A DNA stretch of 64,000 nt from contig NZ_JAUSZF010000001.1 in the NCBI RefSeq assembly GCF_030817315.1, positions 506,001 through 570,000 of the forward strand, written 5' to 3'. The notes beneath the pieces are model-generated. The model saw nothing but the letters and a program-made list of their open reading frames with translations, had not been told where the DNA came from and ran no database searches. The translations under genes and the position numbers were made by a program. The DNA is from Sphingomonas faeni. GTDB lineage: Bacteria; Pseudomonadota; Alphaproteobacteria; Sphingomonadales; Sphingomonadaceae. Below, piece after piece: positions 1-8,672 of this stretch (positions are counted from its first letter, which is position 1; every line of letters starts with the position of its first letter).

Positions 1-231
1 GTCGCGCTGTATCCGGTGCGGATCGGCTTTGCGTTGCTGGCGAAGCCGTGGCTCGGGGCGGATGCGTTGTGGTGGAGCTTCCCGCTCGGGTCGCTGGCGA
101 CGCTGGCGATTGCGGCGTGGTATTATCGCTATGGGAACTGGCGGAAGGGGGCGCTGGTGGTGCCCGACGATAGCGAGGAACAGGCCCACGGGATGAGCGA
201 GCCTGGCGGGCGGTTGCAGCCTACGGGGTGA
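1..231 (+). CDS. MATE family efflux transporter, C-terminal fragment
   Basis: The reading frame is open from the first base and ends in TGA. It encodes the last 76 residues of an integral membrane protein: a hydrophobic helix, then a segment with the pattern GADALWWSFPLGS, a second helix and a short basic tail starting YYRYGNWRKG. This resembles the last two helices of MATE/NorM multidrug exporters, which expel cationic compounds in exchange for Na+ or H+. The start and most of the gene lie outside the window, so the family call rests on the tail alone. Confidence 0.6.
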   Translation, partial: VALYPVRIGFALLAKPWLGADALWWSFPLGSLATLAIAAWYYRYGNWRKGALVVPDDSEEQAHGMSEPGGRLQPTG

Positions 232-244
232 GGTGAAACGCGCT

Positions 245-352
245 CCCCTCCCTGAAAGGGAGGGGCTGGGGGTGGGTAGGCCGGCTTTGGTCGCCACGGT
301 TTCACGATGCGGGAGCCGACCCACCCCCGACCCCTCCCTTCCAGGGAGGGGG
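245..352. repeat. Palindromic intergenic repeat, family A
   Basis: Two hairpin-forming arms (CCCCTCCCTGAAAGGGAGGGG on the left, its near match with TTCCAG on the right) flank a variable centre and are inverted relative to one another. It lies between convergent genes. The same design recurs near 5.1, 10.8, 14.0 and 31.3 kb. Confidence 0.85.
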
Positions 353-358
353 GAAAGT

Positions 359-1123
359 CTACCGCAACCGCTTCACGAAAGACCGGCCACCTTCGCGGCG
401 CTCATGCTGGAAGTTCGGGATCGTCTCGATCAGGTCCGACAGCCGGTTGAACCCGTAATTCCGCGCATCGAAGCTCGATCGGTTGCCCGCCAGCTGGCCG
501 AGTTCGGCGACGCTGGCATAGCCCTTCTCGTCGCGCTTCACGGCGTTGTACGCGTCGATCAGCAGCTTGATGACCTGCTCGTCGATCGGCTGCGCGGTCT
601 TCGGTCGAGCGACCGGCGCCGGCGTCGCAGCCTTCTCACCCGCCACGGGAGCAGGGGCCGGCGCGGGCATCGCCTGAGATGTCTCGTTCAGCGCGCCAAC
701 GTCGATGAACCGCGTGCAGGCCTGGCGGAAGCCCTCCGGCGTGCGGCTCGTGCCGAAGCCGTAAACCGGGATGCCGTCCTGCCGGATGCGCGTCGCCAGC
801 GGCATGAAGTCGCTGTCCGACGACATGATGCCGAAGCCGTCGATGCGCCCGCGGAACAGCAGGTCCATCGCGTCGATCGTCATCTTCATGTCGGTCGCGT
901 TCTTGCCCTTGGTGAGGTCGAACTGCTGCTGCGGCTCGATGCCATGCTTGATCGACATGTCGCTCCACGCCTTCAGTGCGGGCTTGGACCAGTTGCCATA
1001 CACCCGCCGGACGTTGACCGTGCCGAGCTCGGCGAGGACGGTCAGCACCGGGTCGAGGGTCGCGGCGGAGGCATTGTCCGCGTCGATCAGGAGGGCGACG
1101 TTGCGCGTTGTGGTATCGATCAT
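359..1123 (-). CDS. NYN domain protein with C-terminal OST-HTH/LOTUS domain
   Basis: The protein has 254 residues. Residues 8-145 form an NYN (PIN-like) nuclease domain. Conserved acidic residues are visible in LLIDADN (D14, D16), NATD (D78) and SSDSDF (D103, D105), the usual metal site of this RNase superfamily. A low-complexity Ala/Pro linker (about 150-175) leads to residues 179-254, which match the OST-HTH/LOTUS winged helix often found next to NYN domains and thought to bind RNA. I chose the ATG just before TTTRNVALLIDADN because the reading frame upstream lacks conserved features. It is probably an RNA-processing enzyme; its substrate is unknown. It faces the MATE gene convergently. Confidence 0.85.
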   Translation of the reverse strand: MIDTTTRNVALLIDADNASAATLDPVLTVLAELGTVNVRRVYGNWSKPALKAWSDMSIKHGIEPQQQFDLTKGKNATDMKMTIDAMDLLFRGRIDGFGIMSSDSDFMPLATRIRQDGIPVYGFGTSRTPEGFRQACTRFIDVGALNETSQAMPAPAPAPVAGEKAATPAPVARPKTAQPIDEQVIKLLIDAYNAVKRDEKGYASVAELGQLAGNRSSFDARNYGFNRLSDLIETIPNFQHERREGGRSFVKRLR

Positions 1124-1133
1124 GCGCGCGAGG

Positions 1134-1514
1134 TTAGCCGCGCCCGCGCGTCGCGTCCACGCTCCAGGCGCCGCCACCGGCCGCTGCGAGATACAGGAAG
1201 ACGAAGCAGTAGAGCACCGCCGGCTCGCCACCATTGGCGATCGGGAATGGACCTTGCTGGAAATGCGCCATGAAATACGCGACCGCGGACATGCCTGACA
1301 GCACGAACGCCACCGGTCGCGTGAACAGGCCGATGATCAGCATGCCGCCGCCGACGACTTCGAGGATCCCCGCGACGTAGAGCAGCGGGTTCATCGGCAT
1401 CGGGAAGGGCGGCAGGCCAAAGAACTTCGAGATGCCGTGGCTGAAGAACACCAGCGCGACGACGATGCGCATGACGCTGAGCAGGCGGGCGGACCAGGTG
1501 GCGGGTATCGGCAT
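1134..1514 (-). CDS. DoxX family membrane protein
   Basis: The protein has 126 residues with four predicted membrane helices (about 12-30, 45-68, 72-90 and 98-118). The pattern VFFSHGISKFFG near the N-terminus and GILEVVGGGMLIIGLFTRP in the middle is typical of the DoxX/YphA family, small inner-membrane proteins linked in other bacteria to redox or thiol stress. It ends 11 bases before the start of the NYN gene on the same strand, so the two may be cotranscribed. The exact role is not known. Confidence 0.8.
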   Translation of the reverse strand: MPIPATWSARLLSVMRIVVALVFFSHGISKFFGLPPFPMPMNPLLYVAGILEVVGGGMLIIGLFTRPVAFVLSGMSAVAYFMAHFQQGPFPIANGGEPAVLYCFVFLYLAAAGGGAWSVDATRGRG

Positions 1515-1598
1515 GGCGGAGTCCTCGATGTCGTTGCGAAGGTGAAACGTCACACGGGGGCGGGGCAGCGTCAATCAACTGAAACCGAAACGGACCGT

Positions 1599-2075
1599 TT
1601 AGGGATAGCCGATCGCGATCACCTCGTATTCGCGCTCGCCTGCCGGCAGGTCCACCCGCCGCACATCGCCGATCGCAGCTCCGCGCAAGGCACGCGCGAA
1701 CGGCGAGTTCCAGCCGATCCGCCCGTTGCTGGCATCGGTCTCGTCATCGCCGACCAAGGTCAGCACGCGCTCCACGTCGTCCTCGTCGGCAACCGTCACG
1801 CAGGCTCCGAACCAAACGCGAGATCGGTCTTCCTGCGCGGCGGGATCGACGACCTTGGCCGCCTTCATCCGCTTCGAAAGCCACCCCAGCCGCCGGTCGA
1901 TCTCGCGCAACCGTTTGCGGCCGTAGATATAGTCGCCGTTCTCGGACCGGTCGCCGTTTCCCGCCGCCCAGGAGATGACCTCGACCAGCTTCGGTCGCTC
2001 GCCGGCAAGCAGGTGTTCGTACTCCTCGCGCAAGACGGTGTAGCCGGCAGGGGTAATGTAGTTCGGGCGATCCAT
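1599..2075 (-). CDS. greB: Transcription elongation factor GreB
   Basis: The protein has 158 residues. It has the N-terminal antiparallel coiled coil (about 1-75), with the acidic tip GDRSEN (D42 and E45) that enters the RNA polymerase secondary channel, and a C-terminal FKBP-like domain (about 80-158). The segments ENGDYIYGRKRLREIDRR and the FGA that begins the C-terminal domain match GreB better than GreA. It rescues backtracked polymerase by stimulating transcript cleavage. It sits alone between the DoxX gene and slt on the same strand. Confidence 0.88.
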   Translation of the reverse strand: MDRPNYITPAGYTVLREEYEHLLAGERPKLVEVISWAAGNGDRSENGDYIYGRKRLREIDRRLGWLSKRMKAAKVVDPAAQEDRSRVWFGACVTVADEDDVERVLTLVGDDETDASNGRIGWNSPFARALRGAAIGDVRRVDLPAGEREYEVIAIGYP

Positions 2076-2099
2076 GCGCTTGCCAATACTCTTCAGCGA

Positions 2100-4085
2100 T
2101 CAACCCGGCCGGTTCTTCCCCAAATACCACGACAACCGTGCCGCCCCCCGGCTCTTCGCCCGCGCGGGGTTCATCAGATCGTAGACCACCGCATTCTCCA
2201 GTACGCGCTGCACATAGTTGCGCGTCTCCTGGTACGGGATAGCCTCGACCCAATCGATGATATCGACCGAGCCGGTCCGCGGGTCGCCGTTCGCGCGGAG
2301 CCATTTGTTCACGTTGCCGCCGCCCGCATTATACGCCGCCACCGCCAGCGGATAGCTGCCGTAATTGGCGTACACCCGCTGGAAGTAGCTCGACCCCAGC
2401 ATGATCGACATGTTCGGATCGGTCGTCAGAGCCGCCTGGTTATAGGCCAACCCGATCTTCCCCGACTGCTCGCGCGCGGTCGCCGGCATCAGCTGCATCA
2501 GCCCGCGAGCCCCTGCATGCGACACCGCAGCCCGATCGAACTGGCTTTCCTGCCGCGAGATCGCGTGGATTATCGTCCAGTTATCCTCATACCCCGCGGG
2601 CACCGAGACCATCGGGAAGCCGACTGCGGAATAATCGCTGAGCCCGTTCGTCAACGCACTCCGCCCGACCATCACGCCGAGATCGGGGCGGTTGATGCTC
2701 TTCGACAGTTCGGCGGCGAGCAGGTGGTCGGTGTCGGTCGTGGCGTCCGTCGCGATCTGGCGGACGAACGCGGTCTGGTCCTGCCAGTCGTTGATCTGCC
2801 CCAGGAACTTCACCGCGCGCACCGTCTCGCGCCGGTCGAACGCCGCTCGCGCTGCCGGATCGACGGCGACCGACGCCACCGAAGGCGGCGCGACCAGCGC
2901 ACGCCCGGTCCGCTCGTTCGCCAGCTGTCCGTAATATTGATCGCGGTATCCCGCCGCCTGGCCGTAGAACGCCGCCGCCTGAGGTGCCAGCCCAGCCGCC
3001 TCGGCCGCACGGCCCGCCCAGTAATAGCCCTTCGACCGCACCTGAGGCGAACGCGAGCCGCGCGCGTACCGGTCGAACAGCGTCATCGCATCCGCCGGCC
3101 GCCCGAGCTGCTTCATCGCCACTCGTCCGCCGAGCCAGGCGAGATTGGTATATTCGTCGCGCTCGGCATAGGATTTCGTCGAGACGTCTGTACCGAACGG
3201 ATACGCGTCGTCGATCTGCCGCGCGATGTCGTAAGCGACCTGATACTGCCCGTCGTTCGCCGCGCCGTTCGCGTTGGTGACGAGCACCTCGTACCATTCC
3301 GCCGCATTGCCCGGCCGAGTCGTCAGCGACCGAGGCCGCGCCAGCCAGGCCCGCGCCGAAGGACTCGCGCCCGAATTGCGCAACCACTGCGCACGGTCCG
3401 CGACATAGCCCGCGTCGTTCGCATACAAGCTCTGCGTCGAGGCCGAGATATCCGAAGCGTTCGGCGCATTCGTCCGCAACGCGAGCCGCGCCTGAAATAT
3501 CGGCCGTCGTGCGGCGCTGGTCCACACGATCTGCCGCTGCGCCGCGCCGGTCTGGCCCGCCCACAACAGCGCATCCATCCGCGCGTCCTGATCGTCCGGC
3601 GTCAGCGCGCCGGGGAAGCCCGACGTCACCATCGCCTCGTCGGTCGGCGTCAGCCCGCTGCTCCGCCACGCCGTCCGCACCGCCGCATAGGCCTGATCCC
3701 GCGCGCCGGTCGCCTGCAAAGCCCGTGCATAGGCGACCCCGCCCGAAGCCGATTGCGGAGGATACCGGCGGAAGAACGCGACCACGCTGGTCGGCGACCC
3801 GGTGGCCGCCTTGCGCTCGGCCGCACGCCGGTTCGCGGCCTCGTTCGGCCAGCCCGGATGTGCCATCAGGAACCCCGCATAGCTGTCGAACGGCAGCGCA
3901 TCGGTCTGCTGCAACGCGCGCCATTGCGCGATCGTCGAGGCGATCGCGCCGTCCGTCGCCATCGGCTGAGCCTGCGGCCCCATATTGGCGAGTTGCGTGC
4001 TGTAGCGATCCAGCGTCTGCTGACCGCCTCCGGACGCGGCGACCGTCCCCGCCACAGCTGCGAGAAGAAGGCTCGTTTTAAACAT
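2100..4085 (-). CDS. slt: Soluble lytic murein transglycosylase (Slt family)
   Basis: The protein has 661 residues and starts with a signal peptide (MFKTSLLLAAVAGTVAASG), so it acts in the periplasm. A long helical superhelix (about 30-490) precedes a C-terminal goose-lysozyme-like SLT domain. That domain contains ISRQESQFD, with the catalytic glutamate near residue 513, then GARGLMQLMPATA and the AYNAGGGNV motif. It cleaves the MurNAc-GlcNAc bond with 1,6-anhydro ring formation during wall turnover. The inner ATG was chosen because it directly begins the signal peptide; an ATG four codons upstream is possible. Confidence 0.9.
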   Translation of the reverse strand: MFKTSLLLAAVAGTVAASGGGQQTLDRYSTQLANMGPQAQPMATDGAIASTIAQWRALQQTDALPFDSYAGFLMAHPGWPNEAANRRAAERKAATGSPTSVVAFFRRYPPQSASGGVAYARALQATGARDQAYAAVRTAWRSSGLTPTDEAMVTSGFPGALTPDDQDARMDALLWAGQTGAAQRQIVWTSAARRPIFQARLALRTNAPNASDISASTQSLYANDAGYVADRAQWLRNSGASPSARAWLARPRSLTTRPGNAAEWYEVLVTNANGAANDGQYQVAYDIARQIDDAYPFGTDVSTKSYAERDEYTNLAWLGGRVAMKQLGRPADAMTLFDRYARGSRSPQVRSKGYYWAGRAAEAAGLAPQAAAFYGQAAGYRDQYYGQLANERTGRALVAPPSVASVAVDPAARAAFDRRETVRAVKFLGQINDWQDQTAFVRQIATDATTDTDHLLAAELSKSINRPDLGVMVGRSALTNGLSDYSAVGFPMVSVPAGYEDNWTIIHAISRQESQFDRAAVSHAGARGLMQLMPATAREQSGKIGLAYNQAALTTDPNMSIMLGSSYFQRVYANYGSYPLAVAAYNAGGGNVNKWLRANGDPRTGSVDIIDWVEAIPYQETRNYVQRVLENAVVYDLMNPARAKSRGAARLSWYLGKNRPG

Positions 4086-4099
4086 CGATGCTACCATGT

Positions 4100-4131
4100 G
4101 GACAGCATAGGGATCGAACCCGTATCTGTCC
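4100..4131. other. Hairpin resembling a tRNA T-arm/acceptor minihelix
   Basis: On the minus strand the outer stem GGACAG/CTGTCC encloses an inner GGG/CCC stem with loop TTCGAT, so the loop reads GGGTTCGATCCC as in a tRNA T-arm. No matching D-arm, anticodon arm or 5' acceptor strand exists upstream, so this is not an intact tRNA. It lies 14 bases upstream of the slt start and could be a 5' UTR structure or a tRNA relic. Confidence 0.35.
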
Positions 4132-4208
4132 TGAACGAAATCCGGATTTCGCCCGGTATTTGGCGCAACAGGCCAGACTTTTCTTATAGAATGGATGCAG
4201 GCTACCGC

Positions 4209-5093
4209 ATGTTTTCAGGATCTATTCCGGCGCTCGTCACCCCGTTCGCCGCCGATGGCAGCTTCGACGAACCCGCCTATCGCGACTTCATCGAGTGGCA
4301 GATCGCGGAGGGCTCGTCAGGGCTGGTCGCGTGCGGCACCACGGGGGAAGCGGCGACTCTGTCATATGACGAGCATTTTCACGTCGTCCGCGTCTGCGTC
4401 GATCAGGCGAAGGGCCGCGTGCCGGTGATCGCCGGTGCAGGTTCGAACGATACGCGTGTCGCTTCGGCCAACCTGCGCGCCGCCAAAGAGGCTGGCGCCG
4501 ACGCCGCCCTCATGGTGCCACCCTATTACAACCGGCCCGGGCAGGAAGGCATCTTCCGTCATTTCGAAGCGCTCGCGCAGACGACCCCGCTGCCGATCAT
4601 CCTCTACAACGTCCCCGCACGGACCGTGACGGACATCCAGCCCGCGACGCTCGCGCGGATCGTGAAGGCGTTCCCCGACGTGTTCGTCGGCGTGAAGGAT
4701 GCCAGCGGCGTCCTCGCCCGCGTCTCGCAGCACCGCGCGTCGTGCGGGCCGGACTTCTGCCAGCTGTCTGGGAATGACGACATGGCGCTGGCGTTCAACG
4801 TGATGGGTGGCACCGGATGCATCTCGGTGACCGCCAACGTTGCGCCGAAGCTCTGCGCCGAGTTCCAGGCGGCGTGCCAGGCGGGCGATTTCGTCAAGGC
4901 GCTGGCGTATCAGGACCAGCTCTACCCGCTCCACGAAGCGCTCTTCACCGACGCGTCCCCAGGCCCGGTAAAATACGCGATGACCAAGGTGCGTGCTGGC
5001 TTCCCCGAGACGCTGCGCCTGCCGATGACCCCGGCCGGCGAGGCCTCGCGCGCCGCGGTCGACGCAGCTCTGAAGCATGCGCACCTCGTCTGA
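4209..5093 (+). CDS. dapA: 4-hydroxy-tetrahydrodipicolinate synthase
   Basis: The protein has 294 residues, the normal length. It condenses pyruvate with aspartate semialdehyde, the first committed step to lysine and meso-diaminopimelate. Visible signatures are CGTTGE (T44, T45), the tyrosine at 133 in LYNVPART with R138, and the Schiff-base lysine K163 in VGVKDASG. The ATG beginning MFSGSIPALVTPF was chosen because homologues start there; the frame stays open far upstream but that part looks non-coding. It is divergent from slt, so both promoters must lie in the 120 bases between them. Confidence 0.95.
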   Translation: MFSGSIPALVTPFAADGSFDEPAYRDFIEWQIAEGSSGLVACGTTGEAATLSYDEHFHVVRVCVDQAKGRVPVIAGAGSNDTRVASANLRAAKEAGADAALMVPPYYNRPGQEGIFRHFEALAQTTPLPIILYNVPARTVTDIQPATLARIVKAFPDVFVGVKDASGVLARVSQHRASCGPDFCQLSGNDDMALAFNVMGGTGCISVTANVAPKLCAEFQAACQAGDFVKALAYQDQLYPLHEALFTDASPGPVKYAMTKVRAGFPETLRLPMTPAGEASRAAVDAALKHAHLV

Positions 5094-5109
5094 CCAGACC
5101 ATCACGGTC

Positions 5110-5217
5110 CCCCCTCCCTGGAAGGGAGGGGCAGGGGGTGGGTCGGCCAGCTTGAGCCACAGCGGTCCGGATATGCGGAACCCGACCCACCCCCTGCCCC
5201 TCCCTTCCAGGGAGGGG
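5110..5217. repeat. Palindromic intergenic repeat, family A
   Basis: Inverted arms of the CCCTCCCTGGAAGGGAGGGG type flank a centre of about 40 bases. It occupies most of the 209-base gap between dapA and smpB. Confidence 0.85.
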
Positions 5218-5302
5218 CGGAGAAGAGCAGGAGGTCGAGACCAATAAGAAGTCACGACCACCGCTTCCCCTAAGCCTCGCGACCTCCTACATCGCGCGTC
5301 CC

Positions 5303-5785
5303 ATGGCACGTCCCAAACCCCCGACTTTCGAGAAGACCAAGATCGTCGCCGAGAACCGGCGCGCGCGGTATGATTATTATATCGAGCAGGTGTTCGAGGC
5401 GGGCATCGCGCTCACCGGCACCGAGGTGAAGGCGCTGCGGGGCGGCGAGGGCTCGATCGCCGAGGCCTATGCCGAGGTGAAGGGCAAGAACGTTGTCCTG
5501 GTGAATTCGAACATTCCCGAATTCAGTCACGGCAACCGCTTCAATCACGAGCCCAAGCGCCCGCGCAAATTGCTGCTCCACGAGCGCGAGATCAACAAGA
5601 TGTTCGGTGCGGTCGCGCGCCAGGGCATGACGCTCGTGCCCCTGATGATCTACTTCAACTCGAAGGGCCGCGCAAAGATCGAACTCGCGCTCGCCAAGGG
5701 CAAGCAGAACCACGACAAACGCGATTCGGTGAAGGAACAGGACTGGAAGCGCGAGCAGGGCCGCATCATGCGGGATCGCGGATAG
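5303..5785 (+). CDS. smpB: SsrA-binding protein SmpB
   Basis: The protein has 160 residues with the full SmpB fold. [20 protein letters not shown] and [11 protein letters not shown] near the N-terminus and the basic tail [19 protein letters not shown] are diagnostic. It binds tmRNA and delivers it to ribosomes stalled on broken mRNA; the basic C-terminal tail enters the empty mRNA channel. The tmRNA gene itself is not in this window. It follows dapA on the same strand after a palindromic repeat and precedes the DUF2062 gene by three bases. Confidence 0.96.
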   Translation: MARPKPPTFEKTKIVAENRRARYDYYIEQVFEAGIALTGTEVKALRGGEGSIAEAYAEVKGKNVVLVNSNIPEFSHGNRFNHEPKRPRKLLLHEREINKMFGAVARQGMTLVPLMIYFNSKGRAKIELALAKGKQNHDKRDSVKEQDWKREQGRIMRDRG

Positions 5786-5788
5786 GCT

Positions 5789-6349
5789 GTGCCCAGAACG
5801 CCGGGCAGCATTTTCGCACGTCTCGCGGCGTGGTCGCATCGTAACTTGCCGACCCGCGAATCGATGGAGCGGAACCGGCTGCTGCGTCCCGTCGCGCACC
5901 GCGTTCTCGCGCCCGAGCTTTGGCGCTTCACCCGTCGATCGGTCCCCCGCGGCGTGGCGCTCGGCATGGTCGCGGGTATCCTGATCCCGGTCGCGCAGAC
6001 GCCCGTTGCTGCAATCTTCGCGCTTCCGTTCCGCGCGAACGTGCCGACCGCCGCGCTAACCACCTTCATCACCAATCCGCTGACCACGCCGCCGCTCTGG
6101 ATCGCCGCCTATTGGATCGGTTCGTCACTGCTGAGGCTCGACGATCACGTTCCCGGTCAGCCGGTCGCGGACGCCGCGGCGCGTACCGAATGGATCCCGT
6201 GGCTGATGCAAGCTGGCCCCGCCACTGCGCTCGGCCTGCTAGTGATCACGGTCGTCTGTTCGGTCGGTGGCTATGCGCTCAGCGCGCTCGGCTGGCGCCT
6301 ATGGATCGCGCGCAAGTGGCGGCATCGGCACGATAATCGTACGGCGTAG
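5789..6349 (+). CDS. DUF2062 membrane protein
   Basis: The protein has 186 residues and a GTG start three bases after the smpB stop, which suggests translation coupling. Residues about 48-165 match DUF2062: RGVALGMVAGILIPVAQTPVAA, then FRANVPTAALTTFITNPLTTPP, with membrane helices near 55-75, 85-115 and 140-170. This domain is found in small membrane proteins and fused to some glycosyltransferases; its biochemical role is unknown. The smpB-DUF2062 pairing suggests one transcript. Confidence 0.8.
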   Translation: MPRTPGSIFARLAAWSHRNLPTRESMERNRLLRPVAHRVLAPELWRFTRRSVPRGVALGMVAGILIPVAQTPVAAIFALPFRANVPTAALTTFITNPLTTPPLWIAAYWIGSSLLRLDDHVPGQPVADAAARTEWIPWLMQAGPATALGLLVITVVCSVGGYALSALGWRLWIARKWRHRHDNRTA

Positions 6350-6378
6350 TATTTCGTAACATTTGACACCGCTTGGAA

Positions 6379-6406
6379 TTGACGGACCGTCCTATCGGCG
6401 TAGAAC
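6379..6406 (+). promoter_or_regulatory. Possible promoter for the first M13 peptidase
   Basis: TTGACG and TAGAAC are separated by 16 bases and lie 37 bases upstream of the ATG. This loosely fits a sigma-70-type promoter. It is read by eye only. Confidence 0.3.
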
Positions 6407-6442
6407 ACGCGGCATCCTGAAGTCCTTCCCGAGGTTTTTTAG

Positions 6443-8530
6443 ATGCGTAAGTCGATTGTTACCGTGATCCTGCTCGCGTCCGCCGCTTCGGCCATCGCCC
6501 AGACCAATCAGACCGGCCCGAACCAAGCTGCGCCGTCGCCGGCACTGGCCAAGGCCGCCAAAGGCCCCGTCGCGCCAAAGGATGCCAACAAGCCGCAGAT
6601 CGGCGATTTCGGCTTCGACATGGCGGGCCGCGATACCAGCGTGACGCCGGGCACCGACTTCTTCGATTACGCCAATGGCGGCTGGGTGAAGACCACGCCG
6701 ATCCCCGCGGATCGCTCGTCCTACGGCATGTTCCACGTCCTTCAGGACCTGTCGCTCGAACGCACTCGCACGATCCTCGACGGCGCCGCGAAGACCCCGG
6801 GCGACAAGGTCGGCGAGTTCTACACCAGCTTCATGGACGAGGCCGCCGTCAACGCTAAGGGCGCGGGCCCGGTAAAGCCGATGCTTGCCGCGCTGAAGGC
6901 GACCAAGGACAAGACCGCGCTCGTCACCGAGATCGCCAAGCTCCAGCGCCAGGGCGTCGGCGGCCTCGTCGGCGTCGGCGTCCAGCAGGATGATAAGGAC
7001 CCCACCACCTATGTCGTCGGTCTTGGCCAGAGCGGCATCGGCCTTCCCGACCGCGATTACTACCTCAAGGACGACGCGAAGCTCGCCACCATCCGTACCG
7101 CCTACCAGGCGTATCTCACGCGGATGCTGACGCTCGCCGGCGAGCCCAACGCCGCCGTCCGCGCCGCCGCCGTCTTCAACATGGAGAAGGGCCTCGCCAC
7201 CGCGCATTGGACCCGGATCGAGAGCCGTGACGCCGACAAGACCTACAACAAGTGGACCGCCGCCGATTTCGCCGCGAAGGCACCGGGCTTCCCTTGGGCG
7301 CAGTACATGACCGCGATGGGCGTCACCGGCCGTCCGTTTTACCTCGTCGCACAGCCGAGCGCGCTGACCGGCGAGGCGAAGGTGTTCGCCGATACGCCGA
7401 TCAACGTCCTTCAGGACTATGCGATGCTCAAGGTGCTGCGCTCGTACGCACCGTATCTGTCGAGCGATTTCGACAAGACCAACTTTGCCTTCTACGGCAC
7501 CACGCTGTCGGGCACGCCCGAGCAGCAGGTCCGCTGGAAGCGCGGCGTGTCGACCGTGTCGGGCGCGATGGGCGAGGCGATCGGCCAGCAATATGTCGCA
7601 AAGTATTTCCCGCCCGCATCGAAGGCGGCGGCCGACGACCTCGTCAAGAACGTCATCGCGGCAATGGGCGAGCGTCTCAAGAACCTCGAATGGATGGCAC
7701 CCGAGACCAAGACCAAGGCGCTTGCCAAGCTCGCCGCCTTCACCCCCAAGATCGGCTATCCGGACAAGTGGCGCGATTATTCCGCGCTCCAGATCCAGCG
7801 TGGCGATCTCGTCGGTAACGTCGCGCGCGCCAATGCGTTCGAATACGACCGCGACCTGAAGAAGCTGGGCCAGCCGATCGATCGTGGCGAATGGTTCATG
7901 ACGCCGATGACGATCAACGCTTACGCCAACCCGACGATGAACGAGGTCGTCTTCCCCGCCGCGATCCTCCAGCCCCCGTTCTTCGATCCGAAGGCGGCCC
8001 CGGCGGTCAATTACGGCGGCATCGGCGCGGTGATCGGCCACGAGATCAGCCATCATTTCGACGACCAGGGCCGCAAATACGACCTCAACGGCAAGCTTAC
8101 CGACTGGTGGACGCCGCAGGACGTCGCGCGCTTCAAGGTGTTCACCGACGCGCTCGTGAAGCAGTACGACGCGTACGAACCGCTCCCCGGTCAGCACATC
8201 CAGGGCGGCCTGACGCTCGGCGAGAACATCGCCGACTTGGCCGGCCTGACGGTCGCGTACGACGCGTACCACAAGTCGCTCGGCGGCAAGCAGGCGCCGA
8301 TCATCGACGGTACGACCGGCGACCAGCGCTTCTACTATGGGTGGGCCGGCGTCTGGCGCACCAAGTTCCGCGACGCCGCGCTCCAGCAGACGTTGTTGTC
8401 CGACCCGCATTCGCCGGGCCACCAGCGCGTCCTCACGGTCCGTAACCTCGACCCGTGGTACGCCGCGTTCGGCGCCAAGCCGGGTGAAGCCACCTACCTC
8501 GCCCCCGCCAACCGCGTCCGAATCTGGTAA
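6443..8530 (+). CDS. M13 family metallopeptidase (neprilysin/PepO type), copy 1
   Basis: The protein has 695 residues. A signal peptide (about 1-20) indicates export. The N-terminal M13 domain starts with TPGTDFFDYANGGWVK. The C-terminal zinc domain carries GHEISHHFDDQG, the HExxH site, and GENIADLAG, which supplies the third ligand and the conserved aspartate; it ends ANRVRIW as most bacterial M13 peptidases do. It hydrolyses short peptides in the periplasm, probably for nutrition or peptide turnover. It is followed after 142 bases by a close paralogue in the same direction, which suggests a tandem duplication. Confidence 0.92.
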   Translation: MRKSIVTVILLASAASAIAQTNQTGPNQAAPSPALAKAAKGPVAPKDANKPQIGDFGFDMAGRDTSVTPGTDFFDYANGGWVKTTPIPADRSSYGMFHVLQDLSLERTRTILDGAAKTPGDKVGEFYTSFMDEAAVNAKGAGPVKPMLAALKATKDKTALVTEIAKLQRQGVGGLVGVGVQQDDKDPTTYVVGLGQSGIGLPDRDYYLKDDAKLATIRTAYQAYLTRMLTLAGEPNAAVRAAAVFNMEKGLATAHWTRIESRDADKTYNKWTAADFAAKAPGFPWAQYMTAMGVTGRPFYLVAQPSALTGEAKVFADTPINVLQDYAMLKVLRSYAPYLSSDFDKTNFAFYGTTLSGTPEQQVRWKRGVSTVSGAMGEAIGQQYVAKYFPPASKAAADDLVKNVIAAMGERLKNLEWMAPETKTKALAKLAAFTPKIGYPDKWRDYSALQIQRGDLVGNVARANAFEYDRDLKKLGQPIDRGEWFMTPMTINAYANPTMNEVVFPAAILQPPFFDPKAAPAVNYGGIGAVIGHEISHHFDDQGRKYDLNGKLTDWWTPQDVARFKVFTDALVKQYDAYEPLPGQHIQGGLTLGENIADLAGLTVAYDAYHKSLGGKQAPIIDGTTGDQRFYYGWAGVWRTKFRDAALQQTLLSDPHSPGHQRVLTVRNLDPWYAAFGAKPGEATYLAPANRVRIW

Positions 8531-8543
8531 CTGACGCCCCTAC

Positions 8544-8623
8544 CGTTCTCCCGCGAAAGCGGGAGCCCAGGGTCACGAAAGACGCCGTGCGTGACCCTGG
8601 ACCCCTGCTTTCGCAGGGGAACG
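8544..8623. repeat. Palindromic repeat, family C
   Basis: Arms GTTCTCCCGCGAAAGCGGGAG and its inverted counterpart flank a GTCACGAAAG...GTGAC centre. It lies between the two tandem M13 genes. Confidence 0.8.
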
Positions 8624-8672
8624 GCATCGGCGAACGGTATAGTGTTTGCCTAAGCTTCTCCCGGAGAACCCC

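Noticed and set aside
1437..4208. Long open frame upstream of dapA on the plus strand
   Set aside because: It lies antisense to the DoxX, greB and slt genes; its Arg/Pro-rich product is typical of GC-rich shadow frames and only the dapA part is real.
6392..8422. Long antisense frame over the first M13 peptidase
   Set aside because: The sense strand carries all M13 motifs; similar antisense frames lie over several other GC-rich genes here.
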